Assembly: GCF_001310895.1 (NCBI RefSeq)
Contig: NZ_BAZS01000038.1
Location: 1 to 33,008, forward strand
Reading direction: 5' to 3'
From: Virgibacillus halodenitrificans JCM 12304
Lineage (GTDB): Bacteria; Bacillota; Bacilli; Bacillales; Amphibacillaceae
Length of the DNA stretch: 33,008 nt
The position numbers and the translations under genes are program-made. The notes beneath the pieces were generated by a model. That model did not search any database and was not told the origin of the DNA. It saw only the letters and a program-made list of their open reading frames with translations. Of this stretch, positions 1-6,969 are shown piece by piece (the stretch's first letter is position 1; each line of letters begins with the position of its first letter).

Positions 1-61
1 TTTTCTTAGGAATCTCCCACTTCAATCACACCGTAAGGTCGATAAGTGGTGGGTAGTTCAA
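1..61 (+). mobile_element. Right end of an IS200/IS605-family (TnpB-type) element, cut by the window edge
   Basis: Bases 13-21 (CTCCCACTT) pair with bases 44-53 (AAGTGGTGGG), with one bulged base, to form an imperfect hairpin. It is followed by GTAGTTCAA, ending at base 61. This hairpin plus a terminal TCAA is the usual right end of IS605/IS1341-type elements and also the 3' scaffold of the TnpB guide RNA. The transposase or TnpB gene would lie left of the window and is not visible, so it is unknown whether the element is intact. The call rests on pattern recognition of the end only. Confidence 0.65.
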
Positions 62-150
62 ATAATTACCTTGTTCGTATGCTATAAAAAGAATATTATC
101 TTCACGGAATGGAGCAACGGCAATAGTTGGTATAAAAAAGCAATTATTTT

Positions 151-174
151 TTGACTTTACACTGTTAGAGTCAA
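151..174. repeat. Short inverted repeat upstream of ddl
   Basis: TTGACT at 151-156 and AGTCAA at 169-174 are perfect inverted copies separated by 12 bases. TTGACT resembles a -35 box, but no good -10 lies at the usual distance. It could be an operator or part of the ddl promoter region. Function is not supported beyond the symmetry. Confidence 0.3.
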
Positions 175-225
175 CCTTATTTATGCTATGTTTATTATAT
201 TCATAAACATGAAAGGATGTTTGGG

Positions 226-1326
226 ATGGCGAAGAAAAAAGTTGGCGTCATTTTTGGTGGAAAGTCAGCTGAGCATGAAGTTTCTCTTCAGTCAGCAAAA
301 AATATAGTTGATGCGATTAATAAAGATAAATATGAAGTTGTTTTAATTGGAATTGATAAACAAGGAAAGTGGCATTTAAATGATCAGTCCTCTTATCTAT
401 TGAATGAAGAAAATCCGAAACTGATTCAACTAAATCAGTCAAATGAACATGTTGCCATTGTGCCAGGGGAGGAGAAGAGCCAAATCATTCATGCAGACAA
501 TAAAGTGAAGCTGGACCAGCTGGATGCTGTGTTTCCTATTGTCCATGGCACACTTGGTGAAGATGGTAGTCTACAAGGAATGCTTCGTATAGCAAACCTC
601 CCGTTTGTAGGACCGAATGTGTTAAGTTCGGCTTTATGCATGGATAAAGACATTGCGAAGCGACTTTTGAAAGATGCCGGAGTAAAGGTAGCAAAAGGTG
701 TTTCGTTTACCAAAAATAAAAAAGACCAAATTAATTACCAGGAAATAGCTGCTTCACTTGGTACACCGTTGTTTATCAAACCAGCAAATCAAGGCTCTTC
801 AGTAGGTGTCAGTAAAGTAACGAACGAGGAAGAATTTAATAAAGGCGTAGCTGAAGCCTTTCATTTTGATAAAAAAATTATTATTGAAGAGACACTAAAA
901 GGACGAGAGGTTGAATGTGCAGTCTTAGGAAATGAAGAACCAAAAGCTTCTAAAATTGGTGAAATCCTTCCACATACTGAATTTTATTCCTATGAATCTA
1001 AGTATATTGACGAGAAGGGCGCTGAGTTATCCATCCCTGCCAATTTACCAGAAGAAGTCGCTAAGGAAATTCAGAAAGTAGCAATAAAAGCTTTCCAAGC
1101 ACTACAATGTGAAGGCATGGCCCGTGTGGACTTCTTTCTGACAGAAGATAACGAGATTTATGTGAATGAAATAAACACATTACCAGGTTTTACAAAGATT
1201 AGTATGTATCCAAAGCTTTGGGAAATTAGCGGGGTATCCTATCCTGACTTAATTAATGAGTTAATTGAACTTGCCATAAAACGTCATGAGGACGAAGCTT
1301 CTTTAAAAAGTTCCTTTTGGGAGTAA
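226..1326 (+). CDS. ddl: D-alanine--D-alanine ligase
   Basis: This cytoplasmic ATP-grasp ligase joins two D-alanines to make the dipeptide that ends peptidoglycan stems. The 366-residue product has the usual family length. The N-terminal FGGKSAEHEVS motif (about 10-20), FPIVHGTLGEDGS, the ATP-grasp strand FIKPANQGSSVGVS and the metal-binding stretch VNEINTLPGFTKISMYP near the C-terminus are all present. The omega-loop motif FYSYESKY keeps the tyrosine typical of D-Ala-D-Ala enzymes, not the phenylalanine of D-lactate ligases. An in-frame ATG lies at 217, but GAAAGG (211-216) directly abuts it, while the ATG at 226 sits 9 bases from that ribosome binding site, so 226 is chosen. The gene is monocistronic and is closed by the hairpin at 1337. 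Confidence 0.95.
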   Translation: MAKKKVGVIFGGKSAEHEVSLQSAKNIVDAINKDKYEVVLIGIDKQGKWHLNDQSSYLLNEENPKLIQLNQSNEHVAIVPGEEKSQIIHADNKVKLDQLDAVFPIVHGTLGEDGSLQGMLRIANLPFVGPNVLSSALCMDKDIAKRLLKDAGVKVAKGVSFTKNKKDQINYQEIAASLGTPLFIKPANQGSSVGVSKVTNEEEFNKGVAEAFHFDKKIIIEETLKGREVECAVLGNEEPKASKIGEILPHTEFYSYESKYIDEKGAELSIPANLPEEVAKEIQKVAIKAFQALQCEGMARVDFFLTEDNEIYVNEINTLPGFTKISMYPKLWEISGVSYPDLINELIELAIKRHEDEASLKSSFWE

Positions 1327-1336
1327 GCGAATAAGA

Positions 1337-1370
1337 ATGGTCTCCATTATAAAATGGAGGCCATTTTTTT
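1337..1370 (+). terminator. Rho-independent terminator of ddl
   Basis: ATGGTCTCCATT pairs with AATGGAGGCCAT with one G-U pair, and a run of seven T follows. It lies 10 bases after the ddl stop codon. Confidence 0.9.
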
Positions 1371-1406
1371 GGCTTTAACCGGGATTTTAAAATAGTTCAT
1401 AAAACA

Positions 1407-1557
1407 GATAAAATGCGAAGTAACTTGGTAGTAGTTTAAACGGCCGTTTCGGAAAATAACGTGAACAAACTATAGCTAGTTTGCTCTCCGGCGGATAGTT
1501 CTGCTCTGCTGCCGATTAATTAGTCAAGTCAGTCAAGTCCTTACACTACTTCGCATT
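1407..1557. repeat. Interspersed repeat copy 1 with inverted ends
   Basis: Bases 1407-1456 match 32880-32929 at about 46 of 50 positions, so this is a dispersed repeat. Its outer AATGCGAAGTA (1412-1422) is repeated in perfect inverted orientation as TACTTCGCATT (1547-1557). The interior also holds a hairpin (CAAACTA TAGC TAGTTTG, 1466-1483) and a tandem GTCAAGTCA. No protein is encoded. Size and inverted ends suggest a small non-coding mobile or structural element. The rest of the gap, 1558-1812, shows nothing recognisable except the ribosome binding site of the next gene. Confidence 0.65.
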
Positions 1558-1812
1558 CCTCTCGCAACTATGCACAAACTGATATTTTCAAAGGTAGATA
1601 GATATTAATTTGATACACCCTCCACCTCGTAAATTACACCTAGCTATAAGTCTGAAATCTATTTTTCCTATACAAGATTTAAAAAATATATTACGATTAT
1701 TTAGTGGTCTTAAACGAATAAATGAAATCGTTTACCAACAAAGGAGGCATAGACAACACCATTTTAATGACAAGAAACAGCTGACAACAAGAGTATTAAC
1801 AGGAGGACTATT

Positions 1813-3198
1813 ATGCTAACAGGATTGAAACAAATCAACGATATTTTATGGGGAGCTCCCAGTCTTATACTATTAGTTGGAACTGGTTTATTCTTAACCT
1901 TTATCTTAAAGGGCTTACAATTCTCAAAACTTTTCTATGCACTTAAATTAGCATTCTCTAAAGACAAGGAAGACAGCGAGACAGAAGGGGATGTCAGTAA
2001 TTTTAAAGCATTAATGACATCACTGGCAGGAATGATTGGAAATGGAAATATTGCAGGTGTAGCTACAGCTGTAACTCTTGGAGGGCCAGGAGCTATTTTC
2101 TGGATGTGGGTTGTTGGTTTACTGGGAATGGCAACAAAATATGCAGAAGCACTACTTGCAATGAAGTATCGTGTGAAGAATGAAAGCGGAGAATATTCAA
2201 GTGGGCCTATGTATTATATTGAACGAGGGTTAGGTAAAAAGTGGAAGCCATTAGCAGTAGCGTTTGCCTTTTTTGGAGCGTTTGCAGCACTTGGTATTGG
2301 GAACAGCGTCCAATCAAATACAATTGCTGACGTTATGCAAAATAGTTTTAATGTAAAAGGTGTAATAACAGGAGTTATTCTTGTTGTTTTAACATCGCTT
2401 ATTATCTTTGGTGGTTTAAAGCGAATAAGTTCTGTTGCGGGTGTATTTGTTCCTGTAATGGCTGTGTTTTATATCGGTGCCTCTTTACTTATTTTAGGTC
2501 TTAACTATGATCAAATTGGACCTGCTTTTTCTATGATTTTTACATATGCTTTTAATCCGGTATCAGCAGTAGGTGGATTTTCAGGTATTGTGGTAATGGA
2601 GGCAGTTCGGAATGGTGTCTCTAAAGGGATCTTCTCAAATGAAGCCGGTCTTGGTACGGTTGCTTTAATCGCAGGTAATGCAAAAACCTCTCATCCTGTG
2701 AAACAAGCATTAGTTGCAATGACTGGAACATTTATTGTCACAATAATTGTTTGTACAATGACTGGACTTGTTTTACTGGTAACAGGCTTCTGGGACACTA
2801 CAGGAGGTCTTCTTTCAGGCGTATCCCATGATCCAACCCTTGATGCAGGTGCGTTAACAAGTGCAGCATTCGGTTCTTCTCTTGGAAATATTGGAGAATA
2901 TATTGTATCGATTTCTGTTGTTTTCTTTGGATTCTCAACAATTCTTGGCTGGTATGTCTATGGTACAAAATGTTTTGAGTATCTATTTGGTCTAAAATAT
3001 TTAGGTATCTATCGGTTTATCTATGTTGGTGCTACATTTATTGGTACAGTTGCAAGTCTAACAACTGTTTGGGCATTTGCTGATATGGCTAATGCGCTTA
3101 TGATGATTCCCAACTTAATTGGACTTCTCTTTCTGTATAAGGTAATCATCGGTGAGACAAACGATTATTTTTCTCGATTTAGAAAGCTCAGCAAATAA
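1813..3198 (+). CDS. Alanine/glycine:cation symporter, AGCS family (AlsT-like)
   Basis: This is a polytopic membrane carrier expected to import alanine, glycine or a related neutral amino acid with sodium. The 461-residue length is typical of the family. The AGCS core is clear near residues 72-100: GMIGNGNIAGVATAV followed by GGPGAIFWMW. SNEAGLG and GWYVYGTKCFEYLFG follow later. About ten hydrophobic segments are visible, and there is no signal peptide. The ATG at 1813 has AGGAGGA (1801-1807) at ideal spacing. It stands alone, with a long upstream gap and a bidirectional hairpin after the stop. The substrate cannot be assigned from sequence; related proteins carry alanine, glycine or glutamine. 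Confidence 0.9.
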   Translation: MLTGLKQINDILWGAPSLILLVGTGLFLTFILKGLQFSKLFYALKLAFSKDKEDSETEGDVSNFKALMTSLAGMIGNGNIAGVATAVTLGGPGAIFWMWVVGLLGMATKYAEALLAMKYRVKNESGEYSSGPMYYIERGLGKKWKPLAVAFAFFGAFAALGIGNSVQSNTIADVMQNSFNVKGVITGVILVVLTSLIIFGGLKRISSVAGVFVPVMAVFYIGASLLILGLNYDQIGPAFSMIFTYAFNPVSAVGGFSGIVVMEAVRNGVSKGIFSNEAGLGTVALIAGNAKTSHPVKQALVAMTGTFIVTIIVCTMTGLVLLVTGFWDTTGGLLSGVSHDPTLDAGALTSAAFGSSLGNIGEYIVSISVVFFGFSTILGWYVYGTKCFEYLFGLKYLGIYRFIYVGATFIGTVASLTTVWAFADMANALMMIPNLIGLLFLYKVIIGETNDYFSRFRKLSK

Positions 3199-3215
3199 AT
3201 TGAGCAAAAGAAAAT

Positions 3216-3245
3216 ACCCTATCTCAATTTAATAGGAGATAGGGT
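3216..3245. terminator. Bidirectional terminator between the AGCS symporter and the nitroreductase
   Basis: ACCCTATCTC (3216-3225) pairs perfectly with GAGATAGGGT (3236-3245). T-rich sequence follows on both strands, better on the minus strand. The two flanking genes converge on it. Confidence 0.75.
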
Positions 3246-3277
3246 GTCTTCTTATTTATATCTACTAAACTTTTCTT

Positions 3278-3807
3278 CTACAGATATTCTATCTTTTGGC
3301 ATTGGTTTCTCATCAAAATAGCAAGGTGAATAAATCCTACTATTTTTTCATTTTCTTTTACATTTAATAGCTCTTTTACTTGTGGGTCGTAAATATGAGG
3401 GTTTGTTTTCCATACAACCTCAAGATTTTTTTCCCATGCCAATAACCAAAAGTTTTGAATCAAGGAAGCTACAGCGCCGTAATTCTCTTCCCACTGTTTT
3501 TGAATTTCCGGTTCTTCCATTATTACGATAAGATGCGCATTCGGTTCATTCAGGTAATCTTCCCGATTTTGCTGTCTTTCCTCTGGATACGTTGCAGCCA
3601 CCTTTTTGGCAAAATCGTTCTTCTTATCAGCCCCTACGAAAATAAATCGCCAAGGTTGACGCATGCCGTGGTAGGTGCGTACACAGCATCCTCCAACAAT
3701 TCGCGAATGGTTTCTTCTTTTACTTCCTTGTTATTATAGCCTTTTTTTACTGCACGTCTTTCGCGAATAATCTTTGCCAAGTCTGTCTTATTATCAGTAT
3801 GTTCCAT
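3278..3807 (-). pseudogene. Nitroreductase family protein, frameshifted near codon 45
   Basis: This is an FMN-dependent nitroreductase-like flavoprotein. Reading from the ATG at 3807 (ribosome binding site GAGGGAGGAAGG) gives an N-terminal part with RERRAVKKGYNN and ending DAVYAP. The frame then breaks, and the rest (from HGMRQPWRF to the stop at 3278) lies in another frame. Adding one base near 3672 (a T on the plus strand) restores the family motif AP-N-HGMRQPWRF exactly. The downstream part has the usual NYGAVASLIQNFWLLAWE and ends around residue 175, normal for the family. Either a recent frameshift killed the gene or one base was lost in sequencing. A Fur box overlaps its promoter, suggesting iron-controlled expression. 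The substrate is unknown. Confidence 0.85.
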
Positions 3808-3836
3808 TTTCCCTTCCTCCCTCTATATCTCCGCTC

Positions 3837-3842
3837 ATTATA
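3837..3842 (-). promoter_or_regulatory. -10 box of the nitroreductase promoter
   Basis: Read on the minus strand this is a perfect TATAAT, 30 bases upstream of the ATG at 3807. The -35 region at the usual 17-base distance (TCATTA, 3860-3865) falls inside the Fur box. Confidence 0.55.
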
Positions 3843-3856
3843 TGCAATCACAAAAT

Positions 3857-3871
3857 TGATAATGATTATCA
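3857..3871. promoter_or_regulatory. Fur box, perfect 7-1-7 motif
   Basis: TGATAATGATTATCA is an exact match to the Bacillus-type 7-1-7 Fur core (TGATAAT N ATTATCA). It overlaps the -35 region of the minus-strand nitroreductase promoter and is about 70 bases upstream of the best plus-strand promoter. Repression of the nitroreductase when iron is plentiful is the likely role. PerR uses a related box, so that regulator cannot be excluded. Confidence 0.8.
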
Positions 3872-3939
3872 TTTAAATTGTAGCGAATAACTACATGAAA
3901 AGCAACAACAACTCTGGTCGAGGAATAAGTAGAAAAGCC

Positions 3940-3967
3940 TTGCCTTGTTAAAACGATACCGTATAAT
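3940..3967 (+). promoter_or_regulatory. Sigma-A type promoter of the EIIC-like gene
   Basis: TTGCCT (3940-3945), a 16-base spacer and a perfect TATAAT (3962-3967) lie about 60 bases upstream of the TTG start at 4028. Confidence 0.55.
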
Positions 3968-4027
3968 AGAAAACATGGAATATTTCTTACTTTTATGTGA
4001 ATAAGTTCACAGGATGGAGGTAAATAA

Positions 4028-5065
4028 TTGAAAGCGTTTTTAAATAGGAAAGGTATTTCTTTATCAGCGAATGAATATATCATTACTGCCTTGAGTTTCA
4101 TGGCACTTGGGCTTTTTTCCTCCCTAATTATTGGTCTTATCATTAAAACAGCCGGAGAACAAATTGTGGTGAATTTTTCTCCTGAATTAGCATCTGTTTT
4201 AATTGAAATGGGAAGTTTTGCTATGGACACAAAGATAATGGGAGGAGCAATAGGGGTAGCGATTGCGTATGGATTGAAGGCACCTCCATTGGTTTTACTT
4301 TCTGCTTTATTTGCAGGAGCATTTGGAGCTGAACTTGGTGGTCCTGCCGGCAGCTATGTGTCAGCCTTATTTGCAACTGAATTTGGTAAACTCGTTTATA
4401 AGGAAACTAAAGTAGATATTATTATTACTCCTCTAGTGACTATTGTTATTGGCTTTATGGTAGGGACATTTATTGGTCCTCCAATCAATTCATTTATGCT
4501 GGGCTTTGGTGAAATTGTTAATTGGTCAACAGAACAGCAGCCATTTATTATGGGTGTTTTGGTAGCGATTTTAATGGGCCTGGCTCTTACGGCACCCATT
4601 TCCTCTGCAGCTATTGCTATTATGCTCTCCTTAGATGGTCTAGCAGCCGGTGCAGCGGCGGTAGGTTGTTCAGCACAAATGATAGGGTTTGCTGTTGCAA
4701 GCTATCGTGATAATGGCTTTGGAGGGTTTTTAGCTTTGGGTATCGGAACATCGATGCTGCAGGTAGCTAATATTTTAAGGAAACCAATCATTCTTCTCCC
4801 GCCGACTATTGCAGGGGCCATATTAGCTCCATTTGCAACCGTCTGGTTAAAGTTAACAAATAATGCGTCTGGCGCTGGCATGGGAACAAGTGGCTTTGTA
4901 GGTCAGATCATGACATTTGAGTCCATGGGGTTTTCTATGAATGTGGTATGGAGCGTAGTAATTCTTCATATAGTAGCACCAGCTATTATTGCTTTTCTTT
5001 TTGCTGAACTTCTACGTAAAAAGGGTTGGATTAAGCCTGGAGACATGAAGATTACGTACGAATAA
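4028..5065 (+). CDS. PTS EIIC-like / PfoR-family membrane protein
   Basis: This 345-residue, highly hydrophobic protein has eight or more membrane segments and many Gly/Ala-rich helices, for example FAGAFGAELGGPAGSYVSAL and LTAPISSAAIAIMLSLDGLAAGAAAVGCSAQ. It resembles the EIIC_2 (PfoR) family, which looks like a phosphotransferase sugar permease but usually lacks attached EIIA or EIIB domains. None are encoded nearby, so sugar transport is not demonstrated. It starts at TTG 4028, supported by GGAGG (4016-4020) eight bases upstream; no ATG is available in a sensible position. The gap to the guanine deaminase is only 73 bases without a clear terminator, so the two may be cotranscribed. Confidence 0.75.
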   Translation: MKAFLNRKGISLSANEYIITALSFMALGLFSSLIIGLIIKTAGEQIVVNFSPELASVLIEMGSFAMDTKIMGGAIGVAIAYGLKAPPLVLLSALFAGAFGAELGGPAGSYVSALFATEFGKLVYKETKVDIIITPLVTIVIGFMVGTFIGPPINSFMLGFGEIVNWSTEQQPFIMGVLVAILMGLALTAPISSAAIAIMLSLDGLAAGAAAVGCSAQMIGFAVASYRDNGFGGFLALGIGTSMLQVANILRKPIILLPPTIAGAILAPFATVWLKLTNNASGAGMGTSGFVGQIMTFESMGFSMNVVWSVVILHIVAPAIIAFLFAELLRKKGWIKPGDMKITYE

Positions 5066-5138
5066 CAGTAAGCCGATAGGTTGAGTTCCTCTAGTACTTT
5101 TCCTAAAATAGTATTAAGATACTGTGGGAGGTTAAATA

Positions 5139-5591
5139 ATGAATAAATTTATGAGACGAGCTGTTGATTTAGCTGCACAAAATGTAAAAGACGGAGGTCA
5201 ACCATTTGGTGCCGTTTTGGTTAAGAATGATATACCGGTAGCGGAAGGCGTAAATGAATTGCACATGAAATATGATGTCAGTGGTCATGCTGAATTGATA
5301 GCAATAAGAAGAGCGCAAGAAGATTTTGAAACGAATGACCTTTCCGAGTTCACAATGTATGCGAGTGGAGAGCCTTGCCCCATGTGTTTAACGGCAATGC
5401 AGTTTGCTGGTATTAAAGATGTGTATTATTGTCAATCGGTAAAGGATGCGGAAGGTGCAGGTTTATCTAAATCCAAAGAGATCTATGAAGATCTTCAAAA
5501 ACCAAAAGAAGAACGAACGCTACAAATGATACAAATTCCATTGCAGGAAAAACAAATAAACCCTATGGAGTTATATAAAGAGAAAAGCTAA
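5139..5591 (+). CDS. guaD: Guanine deaminase (cytidine deaminase fold)
   Basis: It is a zinc-dependent deaminase converting guanine to xanthine and ammonia in purine salvage. The 150-residue protein carries the two family signatures: GHAE (His50, catalytic Glu52) and PCPMC (Cys80, Cys83), which with the histidine bind zinc. The C-terminal segment matches the domain-swapped tail of the B. subtilis GuaD type. The start follows GGGAGG at good spacing. Other nucleoside or base deaminases of this fold look alike, so guanine as the substrate is likely but not proven. It lies 73 bases after the EIIC-like gene; a link to purine uptake is possible but unsupported. Confidence 0.85.
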   Translation: MNKFMRRAVDLAAQNVKDGGQPFGAVLVKNDIPVAEGVNELHMKYDVSGHAELIAIRRAQEDFETNDLSEFTMYASGEPCPMCLTAMQFAGIKDVYYCQSVKDAEGAGLSKSKEIYEDLQKPKEERTLQMIQIPLQEKQINPMELYKEKS

Positions 5592-5714
5592 TAGATTAAA
5601 TGCCACGAAATTGTTGAAAATAATTGCTGGATAGTGTGATATGTCACAGCTCTCACTCTATTGAAATGATGTATGATATAAGGGAAAAATGAAGAGATAG
5701 TGAGGGGCTGTAGC

Positions 5715-6167
5715 ATGACATTCTACGAAATCCTTGTTTTTATTCATATTATATCGGCAATTTTAGGTATGGGGCCTGGGTTTATAATGATTTATGTGGT
5801 TACAAAATCATCCACAATGCCGGAATTAAGACATGCCTACTTTATCCGAAATAGACTACATATTTTTGTTATGGTCGGAGGGACACTTTTATTAGTTACC
5901 GGGATTTGGATGGGGTTACTACATCCTTATTTATTTTCTCAGGGATGGTATGTAGTCAGTCTGATCTTATTTATTATCGCTTTAGGATTTGGCCCCGGGG
6001 TGCTCTCGCCGAGATCCAAGCCGATTAAAGCTTTGTTAAAAGAAACAGAAGGAGAAGAAATTCCCGATAGTTACTTCACGCTTTCGAAGAAGTTGTTTTT
6101 CTATGAACGTATGGAAAATACAATATTTTTAATCATTATCGTCCTCATGATTTTAAAGCCATTTTGA
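5715..6167 (+). CDS. DUF2269-family integral membrane protein
   Basis: This 150-residue protein has four predicted membrane helices: LVFIHIISAILGMGPGF, a helix through MVGGTLLLVTGIWMG, a third through VSLILFIIALGFGPG, and a C-terminal one through TIFLIIIVLMIL. The first helix carries the histidine and GMGPGF motif typical of DUF2269. The biochemical role is unknown. The frame is open from a GTG at 5700, but the ATG at 5715 has GAGGGG upstream at suitable distance and is preferred. A strong terminator follows, so it is a single gene. Confidence 0.75.
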   Translation: MTFYEILVFIHIISAILGMGPGFIMIYVVTKSSTMPELRHAYFIRNRLHIFVMVGGTLLLVTGIWMGLLHPYLFSQGWYVVSLILFIIALGFGPGVLSPRSKPIKALLKETEGEEIPDSYFTLSKKLFFYERMENTIFLIIIVLMILKPF

Positions 6168-6170
6168 GCT

Positions 6171-6205
6171 ACAGTATATGAAGAAATTCATATACTGTTT
6201 TTTTA
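6171..6205 (+). terminator. Terminator of the DUF2269 gene
   Basis: ACAGTATATGAA and TTCATATACTGT form a perfect 12-bp stem with a GAAA tetraloop, followed by eight T. It begins four bases after the stop codon. Confidence 0.93.
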
Positions 6206-6317
6206 TCTAATCCAAGATTTTGCAATGTATGGTGGTGTTTTTAGATATACTCTGAAGTAACTGGGTGGCACTGTAGAATATGATTGATGTTAAATGTTTA
6301 TTTTTCCAAAGAAAAGG

Positions 6318-6356
6318 CTATAACAGATTGCAAGAATCCTTTATTCATGTTATAGT
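6318..6356 (+). promoter_or_regulatory. Promoter of the HD-domain gene, flanked by an inverted repeat
   Basis: TTGCAA (6328-6333), a 17-base spacer and TATAGT (6351-6356) form a good sigma-A promoter 34 bases before the start codon. CTATAACA (6318-6325) and TGTTATAG (6349-6356) are perfect inverted copies, so the -10 box is one arm of the repeat. That geometry would suit a repressor operator. Confidence 0.6.
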
Positions 6357-6389
6357 CTATAAAATTTATTTAAAGAAAGGAGTGCTACA

Positions 6390-6926
6390 ATGAGAAATGT
6401 ATCGTTGGAACAAATTTTCACCCATCCCATTACACAAAAGTATTTAAAAAGATCAGGTATTGCTCATGCAATTGCCGTGGCTGAATATGCATTTGTCTAT
6501 GCAGAAAAACTTGGCGTCGACCCTGACCTTGCAACGAAAGCGGCACTACTTCATGATGTCGGTCACTATACGTGGTACCGCAACGGGGAATGGGATTATG
6601 ACCTGTATAAAGAAAATGACATACATGCAATTAAGGGAGCTAGCCGTGCACATAAATTGCTTATCCGCGTTGGGGAGGAACGTCATGCCGCTAAAGAGAT
6701 TGCAGTAGCTATTTTATTGCATACGGATTCTTATTTGCCGGGAGGAGAACTCAAATTGAACCCTTTGCAAAAAGTCGTGCATATGGCAGATGAAGCAGAT
6801 GAAGAGGCGGGAGGAAAGCACCACTACAAAGAAATTGAAGACCATAGAGCTCTGGAACGGATTCGTGCGCTTGATCAATTAGTAGAAAAAGAAGAAAAAT
6901 CTCATACATCAGCACACATTGGCTAA
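6390..6926 (+). CDS. HD-domain phosphohydrolase-like protein
   Basis: This 178-residue cytoplasmic protein belongs to the HD superfamily of metal-dependent phosphohydrolases. Visible metal ligands are His26 in IAHAIAVAEYA, the His55-Asp56 pair in ALLHDVGHYTWY, a histidine in the ILLHTDS helix, and an aspartate in VHMADEADEE. The order matches small HD proteins of the YfbR/YqeK kind. The substrate, probably a nucleotide, cannot be told. The start has AAAGGAG at good spacing, and a promoter is visible upstream. It is convergent with the VanY-type gene. Confidence 0.75.
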   Translation: MRNVSLEQIFTHPITQKYLKRSGIAHAIAVAEYAFVYAEKLGVDPDLATKAALLHDVGHYTWYRNGEWDYDLYKENDIHAIKGASRAHKLLIRVGEERHAAKEIAVAILLHTDSYLPGGELKLNPLQKVVHMADEADEEAGGKHHYKEIEDHRALERIRALDQLVEKEEKSHTSAHIG

Positions 6927-6941
6927 CTTTCTAAATGAAAA

Positions 6942-6965
6942 AACCTGCTCTTAGATGAGCAGATT
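6942..6965. terminator. Hairpin terminator between the HD gene and the VanY-type gene
   Basis: CTGCTC (6945-6950) pairs with GAGCAG (6957-6962). On the minus strand the stem is followed by a run of six T (6938-6943), so it best terminates the VanY-type gene. The plus-strand tail is poor in T. Confidence 0.65.
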
Positions 6966-6969
6966 TCTC

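Noticed and set aside
1558-1812. Riboswitch (for example glycine or T-box) before the amino-acid symporter
   Set aside because: No glycine-riboswitch core, T-box sequence or terminator/antiterminator pair can be recognised in the leader.
1610-1819. 69-codon open frame upstream of the AGCS symporter
   Set aside because: It has a non-ATG start with no ribosome binding site, protein composition unlike a real protein, and overlaps the symporter start.
5635-5648. CRP/FNR-type site TGTGA-TCACA after guaD
   Set aside because: The arms are four bases apart instead of six, and it lies just after the guaD stop rather than at a recognisable promoter.
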